A stretch of 49,181 bases of DNA from Mastigocoleus sp. MO_188.B34 (GTDB lineage Bacteria > Cyanobacteriota > Cyanobacteriia > Cyanobacteriales > Nostocaceae): positions 1-49,181 of the forward strand of contig NZ_JASJDK010000029.1 of the NCBI RefSeq assembly GCF_030065675.1. The letters are read 5' to 3'. The translations under genes were made by a program, and so were the position numbers. Each line of letters begins with the position of its first letter. The stretch's first letter is position 1. A model generated the notes under the pieces. That model made no database searches, was not told the origin of the DNA, and saw nothing but the letters and a program-made list of their open reading frames with translations. Positions 41,779-49,181 of the stretch are shown here, piece by piece.

Positions 41779-43011
41779 ATGGCATTAAAATCCTACTTTA
41801 TTAAGTTGGTATTCGTGATTTTTTTCAGCTTTTTTGCTCCGCTATATGGATGTGGTTTCCAAGAAAATAATCCGCTTGAGAATCAAACTAGTTCAAAAAA
41901 TCAGACTGGCTTAAACAATAATAAATTTATCAGTATTGAGACAAAAAAAACTACTGCAGAACGACTGGAATACCAAATCAGTTCGTATATGGAACGACTT
42001 AAAGAAAATGGTTTTTCAGGTGCAGTACTCGTAAGTCAAAATGACAAAATCATTTTGGAAAATGGTTATGGTTTAGCTGACCGGAAAAACAGGATACCTA
42101 TTACATCTAAAACAGTTTTCGATTCAGGTTCTCTTTCAAAACAATTTACAGCAGCAGCTATTCTACATCTAGAAGAACAGGGAAAATTAAAAGTTGAAGA
42201 TACATTAACTAAATTTTTTGATGATGTTCCTTCAGATAAAGCCAATATTACTCTGCATCAACTCTTAACCCATTCATCTGGTCTTCCAGAATATGCATTT
42301 AACAGTGATTTTGCTAAACTTAGCCGTCAAAAAGCACAAAAACTAGTATTCAAAGCTAGATTAAAAACTTCACCAGGAACAAAATATTTATATTCTGATA
42401 CTGGTTATGGGTTACTTGCAATAATTGTTGAAGTTGTTTCTGGTAAGTCTTTTCAAGATTATCTAAAAGATAATTTATTTAAGCCCGCTAATATGCTTAA
42501 TACGGGTTTTTATAACGATCCTCAATGGTCCCAAGTGACAGTAGCAAATGGTTATGCAAATGGAAAAGATTTTGGTTCTGCTGCAAAACGACCTGGTCCT
42601 TACTGGGGATTACTTGGTTTCGGTGGTGTATTAACGACAGTAGAGGATCTCTATTTATGGAATATTGCTCTGGAAAAGAATTTGATTCTTTCTCGAACAT
42701 CCACTAAGAAGTTGTTTGCACCTCATATCAAAGAAAATGAAGATGGAAAAAGCTACTACGGTTATGGATGGGCGATCGAAGAAATGCCAGGATATGGCAA
42801 AATGATTTCCCATGATGGTGCGACTGATTCGCAAAATGCCATATTTATAAAGTATGGCGATTCTAATAATACCCTGGTGGTTGTACTCTCTAACCGTATC
42901 GATCAAGGTTGGTTTGGTAAGGAAACTTTTTATGGGACTCAAACCGGTGAGACTTTAGGGATTAATATCTTAAAGGAAGAATTCCGAACACTTCCAGATT
43001 ATGCAAATTAA
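41779..43011 (+). CDS. Beta-lactamase family serine hydrolase, lipoprotein
   Basis: A 410-residue protein. The signal is lipoprotein-like (hydrophobic 8-23, lipobox LYGC). The class C beta-lactamase/penicillin-binding fold follows: nucleophile Ser118 with Lys121 (SGSLSKQ), the Tyr motif Tyr205-Ser-Asp (YSD in place of YSN), and a late HDGAT segment corresponding to the KTG/HxG strand. LLTHSSGLPEY is a family signature. Members are esterases, D-amino-acid peptidases or cell-wall hydrolases; beta-lactam resistance cannot be inferred. It is anchored in the envelope. Confidence 0.87.
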   Translation: MALKSYFIKLVFVIFFSFFAPLYGCGFQENNPLENQTSSKNQTGLNNNKFISIETKKTTAERLEYQISSYMERLKENGFSGAVLVSQNDKIILENGYGLADRKNRIPITSKTVFDSGSLSKQFTAAAILHLEEQGKLKVEDTLTKFFDDVPSDKANITLHQLLTHSSGLPEYAFNSDFAKLSRQKAQKLVFKARLKTSPGTKYLYSDTGYGLLAIIVEVVSGKSFQDYLKDNLFKPANMLNTGFYNDPQWSQVTVANGYANGKDFGSAAKRPGPYWGLLGFGGVLTTVEDLYLWNIALEKNLILSRTSTKKLFAPHIKENEDGKSYYGYGWAIEEMPGYGKMISHDGATDSQNAIFIKYGDSNNTLVVVLSNRIDQGWFGKETFYGTQTGETLGINILKEEFRTLPDYAN

Positions 43012-43381
43012 TAATTTTACAAATCCTGAAATATTGATTATTGCTTAAAGTTTTTACTGCAATTATTTTAGTATTTTATTTGTTGAAAAAAAGTAAGAGT
43101 ATTATTGTCAAGTTCTATGAATTGTAAGCAGGTGTAAAGAAGTTCAGTACATTTTGATAAGGAAGCTATATCGGTATTTAAGAACTATTTCATTTACCGA
43201 ACAAAACGAAAATACATATTTATAATTTAAGTATAGAGAACTATTTATATCAAATCCGTTTGAGCGATAATCATAAAGTTATTTCCAATTTCAGTATCTT
43301 GACTTCTCCACGGTTGTAATCAGTGGTAATTATTCAACCGGACTTGATATTAGTCCTGACAGTTAGTGTGGAGGTAAGGTC
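43012..43381. other. Intergenic, no gene seen
   Basis: AT-rich spacer. The ribosome binding site GGAGG near 43371 supports the GTG start of the TPR gene. Confidence 0.5.
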
Positions 43382-44833
43382 GTGTCAAGGACTCATGTCA
43401 GAAAAAATCTCACGAAGATATTTATTTATACTTTAACTAGTATTTTACTGATTTCTCCTGCTTTCAATAGCTCATATTTAGCTCTTGCTGAGGACGTAAA
43501 TGAAACTATTGAGCAAATAGAACGTTTCCTAAAGCATAAACCCAATAGCCTAGAAGGAAATCTTAGATTAGCAGCAGCATATGCAAATAAATATAGTGAT
43601 ACTAAAGAAATACGTTATTTAGATTTGGCAATTGAGAAGGGTAGAAAGGCAGTTCAGATCGAATCAGAATTTCTTCCTGCTAATATGCTTCTGTATATGT
43701 TGCTAAGCCAGAAAGCAATACAACAGCGAGATGTAACATTATTTAGCGAACTTAATGAACAATATCAGGCAATTTCGCAGAGTTCTCTGAAACCAAAACA
43801 ACTAAAAAATATTCCTCATCCTTCTTTTTTAGCAGCTCTTGTCTACTATAGAATCAGTGCAGATAAAACTGGAACTCCTGAAGAAGTAAAATACGAAAAT
43901 CAAGCTATAAATGAACTCAGAAAAGCTATTCGTATCCACCCAGATGTCTCAATCTATCATCTACTTCTGGGAAGAATTTACTATTACCAGAATAAGAATG
44001 ATTTAGCTCTGCTGGAAGTCAAAGAAGCTATTAGGCTAGAACCACGGGATCCCGATAACTATTTATTACTGGGGGATATTCATCAAGATAATATTCACCG
44101 GGCAGAAAATTGTTGGGATGATCGGGCGATTACCCAGGGGATTCAAGCATATAAAGAGGCTACGATACTAGCACCAAATCATCCCTATGCACATTTAGGG
44201 TTGAGTAATTTGTATATCCATCGGGGAGCATATAACCTAGCAATTCAAGAAAGCAAAGAAGCAGTAAATTTATATGATACCCACTACACCCGTGCAAGAT
44301 TAGGATCCACATTGTTACATGTTGGAGATTACGAGCAGGGAATTAAAGAATTGAATGAGGCTCTACACAAAGAACCTTCATCTCCGCTAGCACGTAGTTC
44401 ACTAGCTCTTGCTTACTTCTTGCAAAATAAATTTGAACGAGCAATCCCAGAATATCAAAAGTATATTGAACAGGAAGATTCACCCAATCCATATGCAATT
44501 TTAGATTATCATCTTGCTCTTAAGCATATTGGTAAGGATGAAGAGGCAGAAAAAGTTCTCAAAAAGTATGCAAAAATCTTTGCAGAAAAACCATGGCGAT
44601 TACATTTGTTGAATTTCCATTTAGGTAAACTTTCTAAATCAGAATTGATTAGCAAAACCAAACACAAATGTCATAAATCTGAGGCATTTTTCTATATAGC
44701 ACATCAATATTTACTTGTAGGTGATAAGGGTAAAGCTCGTGAATATTTCCAGAAAACTTTGGACATGAAAGTTTTTGGTTATAGCGAGTATATAGCTGCT
44801 CGTTATCAAATTAAACTTTTAAATTTTCATTGA
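43382..44833 (+). CDS. Exported TPR-repeat protein
   Basis: A 483-residue protein. The start is GTG, supported by GGAGG 8 bases upstream; no other in-frame start is close. Signal peptide about 1-35 (IFIYTLTSILLISPAF). Then come about eight tetratricopeptide repeats: clear ones are YHLLLGRIYYYQNKNDLALL, the LLLGDIHQDN unit, AHLGLSNLYIHRGAYNLAI, RARLGSTLLHVGDYEQGI and LALAYFLQNKFERAIPEYQK. TPRs are protein-binding superhelices; the partner is unknown. The M16 peptidase gene follows on the same strand after 215 bases. Confidence 0.87.
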   Translation: MSRTHVRKNLTKIFIYTLTSILLISPAFNSSYLALAEDVNETIEQIERFLKHKPNSLEGNLRLAAAYANKYSDTKEIRYLDLAIEKGRKAVQIESEFLPANMLLYMLLSQKAIQQRDVTLFSELNEQYQAISQSSLKPKQLKNIPHPSFLAALVYYRISADKTGTPEEVKYENQAINELRKAIRIHPDVSIYHLLLGRIYYYQNKNDLALLEVKEAIRLEPRDPDNYLLLGDIHQDNIHRAENCWDDRAITQGIQAYKEATILAPNHPYAHLGLSNLYIHRGAYNLAIQESKEAVNLYDTHYTRARLGSTLLHVGDYEQGIKELNEALHKEPSSPLARSSLALAYFLQNKFERAIPEYQKYIEQEDSPNPYAILDYHLALKHIGKDEEAEKVLKKYAKIFAEKPWRLHLLNFHLGKLSKSELISKTKHKCHKSEAFFYIAHQYLLVGDKGKAREYFQKTLDMKVFGYSEYIAARYQIKLLNFH

Positions 44834-44877
44834 ACAACAGCCAAATTACTCTCAATTTATAGAGAGAATAAATAACA

Positions 44878-44914
44878 GAGGGGAAGAAGGAATGATTTGT
44901 TTCTTTCACCCCTC
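44878..44914 (+). terminator. Possible hairpin after TPR gene
   Basis: GAGGGG (44878-44883) can pair with CCCCTC (44909-44914), with a partly paired GAAGAA/TTCTTT extension. There is no T-run after it, so termination is uncertain. Confidence 0.3.
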
Positions 44915-45048
44915 CCCCAGAATGTTAGATTGAATATTTTGTTTGTCAAACTTTGGTTTGGCAAAATTTACTTTATCGAAATATAGAACTTACTTGCGAC
45001 TCATGAAGGAAAAACTATTCAAAATAATAATTATGGTAGGTAAAGTTA

Positions 45049-47940
45049 ATGAAAATAACAACACAAAACAAAATCTTATTTTGTAATCATAAAATAATTC
45101 AAAAACGTCTGTTGCGAGGAATAACAGCAGTATTATTATCAGCAATAGTGGTGACAGGAACACAAACACCTATAGCCCTAGTCAAAGCAGAATCATTAAC
45201 AAAGCTTAAAGAATCTTTTTCAGATCCGGTAAATTCTTCCCAATTAAATCGTACCGCTCGGGATGAGGTTCAGAAATCATCAAACCTGCGATCGCGTGCA
45301 TTAAAACAATCCCATCTTACTGCCCAAGTCCGTAAGACAGTGCTAGAAAATGGACTGACCATTCTGACAAAAGAAGTTCATTCCGCACCAGTAGTTACAA
45401 TGCAAGTTTGGTATAAAGTTGGTTCCCGCGATGAAGCACCTGGAGAAAAGGGGGTAGCTCATCTCCTGGAACACATGCTGTTTAGAGGAACAAAAAAACG
45501 TCCAGTTAAATTTAGCAACTTGTTCGCAGCCCTCGGTAGTGAATTTAATGCCTTTACTACTCGTGAATTTACATCTTACTTTGCTAATGTGGAGTCGAAT
45601 AAACTGGATGCTTTGTTGGTTTTAGAAGCCGATCGCATGGAGAATTCCATAATTGATGAAAATGAACTTGCTGAAGAGAAAAAAATTGTCATAGCCGAAA
45701 TCCAAGGTACGGAGAATAATCCTTACTACCGCTTATACAACTCTCTGATGAAAGCAGGATTTCCCAATCAGTCTTATGGTATGAGCGCCACAAAGTCTGA
45801 TATTGAAAAAATTACTGCTGAGCAAGTACGTAATTTTTACCGCCAAAACTACCGACCAGACAACGCTTTTCTAGTCATCGTTGGGGATTTTAAAACCGAA
45901 CCGACTCTTAAAAAAATTCAAGAAGTCTTTGGTAAGATTCCTTCGGTTAAACAGATAAATGGGGAAAAATCAAGTAGGATAACAGGTACGATAGCTCCCA
46001 AAACTGCCAATACTGATTCTTCCAAAGTTATAATTCGCCGAGAACCTGGGGGATTTCCCTCGGTCGGGGTTGTTTATCCTTTACCAGAACCTAACCATCC
46101 CGACTTACCTGCATTATTAGTGGTGGATTACATCTTAACTTATGGTCAAAATTCCTATCTTAGAAGAGCTTTAATCAGTTTAGGTTTGGCTGATAATGTT
46201 ATGGGGGATCAAACTATCTGGAGTGATGGAGGATCGTATATATTGTGGGTAACAACAAACTCAGATCGGCAGCTAGAATCAATTGAAAAAGTTATTCAAT
46301 CGGCGATCGCATATTTACAAACTGAAGGGGTGACAACAGAACAAGTCAACATCGCAAAAAGGCAAATCCAAGGTAACTATATCCTCAAATACCGAGATAT
46401 TCACAGCCAAGGAACTCTATTGGGCTACAATCAAGCGCTTACAGGTGACTATCGCTATCCGGACTTAATGTTAGCAGCAATAGATCGAGTAAGTACAGCT
46501 GATGTACAAAGAGTGGTGAATAAATATCTTAATCCAAACAATCGTACAGTAGGATTTTTGAAACCAACTCAAAAAACAAAACGAGCAAGTAACCCGAAAA
46601 ATATTAACTTTGATCGCACAACTGAAGACTTTCTTCCTAAAAAACCTTTTTCTCTTGCAGAAGTAGCTCAATATTTACCATCTTTCCCACCTCCAAGTAA
46701 CAATCATCAACAACCAATTCCAGAACAGCTTACCTTACCTAATGGCTTACAAGTTTTGCTGTTACCTGACTCCAGTAGTCCATCTGTTTCTCTAAGTGGT
46801 TTTATCCGCGCGGGACAAGAATTTGAACCCAGAGAAAAAGTTGGTTTAGCTACTTTGACAGCAATGAAGGTATCTATCACATCAATCTCACGCATACGAC
46901 AGCTTGAGAGTAGAAAAGGAATAGTACTCAAATTACAACCAGATCGAGAAGGGGTAAAAATTCATGGTGTAAGTATCGCAGAGAATCTACCTTTCCTAAT
47001 GGAAAACTTAGCAGATTTTTTGCAATATCCTACGTTTAAAACAGTACCTTTAGAATTTTACCGGGAATCTTATCTTACTATTCTCAACGCTATCAGTCGC
47101 GATCCTGCTTTAGTAGCCGAACAAACCTTTGCACAAGCAATCTACCCAGAAAATCATCCATTACATCATGTTCCCACTGAAGCAACTCTCAAGGCAATTA
47201 CTGAAGAGGATATTGTCAATTTTCACCAAACTTACTATCGACCCGATAGAACAATATTAGCTCTAGTAGGAGATTTTAACCCTTCAGAAGTAAAAACACA
47301 TTTGAAAACTGTACTAGGATACTGGCAAAGTAGTGACAATAAACTGAGGTCGGATTTACCTCCTGTCTCACCTCCCGATAAAGCCTTACATTTGCGTAAA
47401 GTTGTTCCCGGTCAAACTCAGTCTCTGATTATCATAGGCTATCCCATTACACTTTCGAACGATTCCCAATTCTACGCAACATTGATACTTAATAATATTA
47501 TTGCTGGAAATCCATTGTGTAGCCGTTTGGGAAGTGAACTTCGCTATCGTCAAGGGTTAACTTACAAGGTTCAAAGTAATTTTCACTCCACAATGAATAG
47601 CAGAGTTTTGGCTATCAGAATGCAAACAATGCCAAAATATACTAAGAAAGTCATTAGTAGTACTCTGAAGGTGCTCGAAAATCTACAAGAACAAGGTGTT
47701 ACTAAAGGGGAAGTTGAAACTGCGAAACAAAGTTTAATCAGTTCCTATAAACTGTCTTTAACAGATCCTGACATGCTAGCAAGCATCATTGTTAACAACC
47801 ACATATCTGGAAATCCACCTGAATTTATTCGTCAAATACCCAATGACATCCAAAGAGTTACTTGGGAAGAAGTCAATCAAGTTGCAAAGAATCTATTTGA
47901 TCCAGACAAAATGATTGTAGTGACAGTAGATGGTGATTAA
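45049..47940 (+). CDS. Two-domain M16 family zinc metallopeptidase
   Basis: A 963-residue exported protease. A basic N-terminus and hydrophobic segment (about 24-40, ITAVLLSAIVVTGTQTPIAL) form a signal. The first M16 unit (about 97-520) has the inverted zinc motif HLLEH with His138, Glu141 and His142, and a later Glu in the ENELAEEKKIVIAEIQ helix. The second unit (about 560-960) repeats the fold (LPNGLQVLLLPDSSSPSVS) but lacks HxxEH, as is usual for the non-catalytic partner. Such pairs form a closed chamber that degrades peptides. It was probably co-inherited with the TPR gene. HIP1 site near 46303. Confidence 0.93.
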   Translation: MKITTQNKILFCNHKIIQKRLLRGITAVLLSAIVVTGTQTPIALVKAESLTKLKESFSDPVNSSQLNRTARDEVQKSSNLRSRALKQSHLTAQVRKTVLENGLTILTKEVHSAPVVTMQVWYKVGSRDEAPGEKGVAHLLEHMLFRGTKKRPVKFSNLFAALGSEFNAFTTREFTSYFANVESNKLDALLVLEADRMENSIIDENELAEEKKIVIAEIQGTENNPYYRLYNSLMKAGFPNQSYGMSATKSDIEKITAEQVRNFYRQNYRPDNAFLVIVGDFKTEPTLKKIQEVFGKIPSVKQINGEKSSRITGTIAPKTANTDSSKVIIRREPGGFPSVGVVYPLPEPNHPDLPALLVVDYILTYGQNSYLRRALISLGLADNVMGDQTIWSDGGSYILWVTTNSDRQLESIEKVIQSAIAYLQTEGVTTEQVNIAKRQIQGNYILKYRDIHSQGTLLGYNQALTGDYRYPDLMLAAIDRVSTADVQRVVNKYLNPNNRTVGFLKPTQKTKRASNPKNINFDRTTEDFLPKKPFSLAEVAQYLPSFPPPSNNHQQPIPEQLTLPNGLQVLLLPDSSSPSVSLSGFIRAGQEFEPREKVGLATLTAMKVSITSISRIRQLESRKGIVLKLQPDREGVKIHGVSIAENLPFLMENLADFLQYPTFKTVPLEFYRESYLTILNAISRDPALVAEQTFAQAIYPENHPLHHVPTEATLKAITEEDIVNFHQTYYRPDRTILALVGDFNPSEVKTHLKTVLGYWQSSDNKLRSDLPPVSPPDKALHLRKVVPGQTQSLIIIGYPITLSNDSQFYATLILNNIIAGNPLCSRLGSELRYRQGLTYKVQSNFHSTMNSRVLAIRMQTMPKYTKKVISSTLKVLENLQEQGVTKGEVETAKQSLISSYKLSLTDPDMLASIIVNNHISGNPPEFIRQIPNDIQRVTWEEVNQVAKNLFDPDKMIVVTVDGD

Positions 47941-48066
47941 ATATCCGATGTTCTCAAGATATGTTTTTGGTATTGATTTTTTAGATTACTATTAATCAAA
48001 AATTCCTGTAAGTAACTTAACGGGGTTCAGACAATAACTAACAAAAACATGTCTAAATGCCGTTCA

Positions 48067-49032
48067 TTAATGCTGTAATAATTGTTGAATCGCACTTACT
48101 ATAATTTCTGGTTCATCCACCCAAACAAAATGACTACTTTTTGCTGCTTGCAATTGAATAGAGTTATTTGAGAGTTGTAAAAGCTCAGTGTGCATTTTTT
48201 CTCGTAGTCGATCGGCTGTTTTTAACGGCATATAAAAACTCCAGATAGTTCGCCGAATAAATGTGGCAGCTTTAATACTAATAATAGGAATATTACCTAA
48301 ATTATTTGCTTTACTGGTCTGATGTGCACTTAGATTCAAATTCCACATTTCTCGATACATAGTGAGCCAGTGCTGGTAACTATAAAAAGAGCGTTTTACC
48401 TTTCGTAAAATTTGATAATTAAAGTTACGTAATTCTTTTTTCATTAATTCAAATAAACCAATATTTGATAGTAATCTTATGATGCCTAATATGGAACCTA
48501 TAATAGACATCAAAAACCCAGAGATGAAAAATACTTTTAGCCCTATGAGCATGGGTGACATTTTTAGCATTTCTGTTTCATACAGCCCATCTGTCAGTAC
48601 AATTCCTGCTATTTTTTCTGGAAAATAATGGGCATATAGACGAACATTATAACTACCAAAAGAATCTCCAACTAAAATGTAAGGAGGTTCAATCCCTCCT
48701 CGACTCAAAAGAGTATCTAATTCTCGGACAATTTCTTCACTACAACGTTTGTTGGGGCTGGGTTCGCTCCAACCATACCCTGCGCGATCGTAGATACAAA
48801 CCCGCGTGATTTTAGCAATTTTTTCAATAAGAAAATAACCGTCAAGTCCACCAAGACTATGCTCAATTACAACGGTAACATTTCCTACACCTTGGGAATA
48901 TAAATGTAGTTTATAACCACCAACATCAATTAATTGACCTGGAGGCTTATATTTTATGTTATCAAACATAGTCGCGATCGCATGATAGCTAGTAGTAACC
49001 AATAAAATCAAAAATCTAATTGGAATCTGCAC
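48067..49032 (-). CDS. Alpha/beta hydrolase
   Basis: A 321-residue protein. A hydrophobic N-terminus (about 6-22) may be a membrane anchor. The alpha/beta fold has an oxyanion-loop HSLGG, YDRAGYGWSEPSP, a nucleophile elbow VGDSFGS (Ser124), LTDG after the next strand, and a C-terminal His in KSSHFVWVDEPE. The helical cap region (about 155-250) carries a hydrophobic segment. The substrate is unknown. It is convergent with the M16 gene. HIP1 sites occur near 48783 (partial) and 48972. Confidence 0.88.
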   Translation of the reverse strand: MQIPIRFLILLVTTSYHAIATMFDNIKYKPPGQLIDVGGYKLHLYSQGVGNVTVVIEHSLGGLDGYFLIEKIAKITRVCIYDRAGYGWSEPSPNKRCSEEIVRELDTLLSRGGIEPPYILVGDSFGSYNVRLYAHYFPEKIAGIVLTDGLYETEMLKMSPMLIGLKVFFISGFLMSIIGSILGIIRLLSNIGLFELMKKELRNFNYQILRKVKRSFYSYQHWLTMYREMWNLNLSAHQTSKANNLGNIPIISIKAATFIRRTIWSFYMPLKTADRLREKMHTELLQLSNNSIQLQAAKSSHFVWVDEPEIIVSAIQQLLQH

Positions 49033-49181
49033 AATATTTAACTCTTATAAGATAGTAATTCAATCACAAATATATACTGAAATTTGAAAGCTTATGTTGA
49101 AGAATTTACTCCTAAAAGCTTTGTCAAAAGTTGAGCTATATTCATTAAATTACTATTTCACAATATCAAATTTATTGTATT
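49033..49181. other. AT-rich flank, no gene seen
   Basis: The last 149 bases are the upstream region of the hydrolase gene. Too short to judge. Confidence 0.4.

Noticed and set aside
41779-43011. Antibiotic-resistance beta-lactamase
   Set aside because: The protein has SxxK and a variant YSD motif, but many cell-wall hydrolases and esterases share the fold. It lacks evidence for a class C enzyme, so only the family is claimed.
1-49181. tRNA, rRNA or riboswitch genes
   Set aside because: I scanned the intergenic regions by eye for cloverleaf ends, CCA tails and long conserved RNA motifs and found none convincing. A covariance-model search was not possible.

Overview
The window reads as a filamentous, probably heterocyst-forming cyanobacterium (Nostocales-like). 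This rests on the AT-rich sequence, many copies of the HIP1 octamer GCGATCGC (for example near 546, 9520, 12010, 21176, 25019, 30113, 35268, 46303), heptanucleotide tandem repeats (STRRs) and short palindromic repeats between genes, and a CphB-type phytochrome with an Rcp response regulator. Species, and chromosome versus plasmid, cannot be decided from the sequence.

Layout. (1) 1-7228 is an envelope/general-stress region: a DUF389 membrane protein cut by the window edge, a broken YflT-like gene, a BON lipoprotein, an intact YflT-like double-domain protein, a GlsB/YeaQ membrane protein, and a NarL-type response regulator overlapping a YihY/BrkB membrane protein. (2) 7653-13206 is a signalling block on the + strand: multi-PAS histidine kinase, Rcp-type single-domain regulator, and two receiver-histidine kinases joined by an ATGA overlap. 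(3) 14208-21035 holds two tandem MscS-family channels, a DUF2267-like protein, an unrecognised membrane protein and a GH15 glycoside hydrolase. (4) 21130-26922 is a second signalling block with the same layout: biliverdin-type phytochrome CphB, RcpB-like regulator, large REC-PAS-GAF-kinase-REC hybrid. (5) 27764-38389 is a type IV secretion-like cluster in nearly canonical order: VirB2-, B3-, B4-, B5-, B6-, two B8-like, B10- and possibly B9/TraK-like proteins. No relaxase, coupling protein or VirB11 is visible in the window. (6) 38494-49032 carries mostly exported proteins: SH3/DUF2927 protein, NarL-type sensor kinase, beta-lactamase-fold lipoprotein, TPR protein, two-domain M16 peptidase, alpha/beta hydrolase.

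How it fits together. The two signalling blocks look like parallel phosphorelay modules (sensor kinase, Rcp regulator, receiver-kinase), one of them light-sensing. The stress proteins and MscS channels suggest osmotic/desiccation adaptation. The secretion cluster is the most intriguing part: it encodes an inner-membrane channel, ATPase, pilin and core-complex candidates without the DNA-processing genes of a conjugative element. HIP1 sites inside several of its genes, and STRRs at its gene junctions, suggest long residence in a cyanobacterial genome. The intergenic DNA is unusually rich in repeats, including a MITE-like element with 18-bp terminal inverted repeats at 37201-37354.
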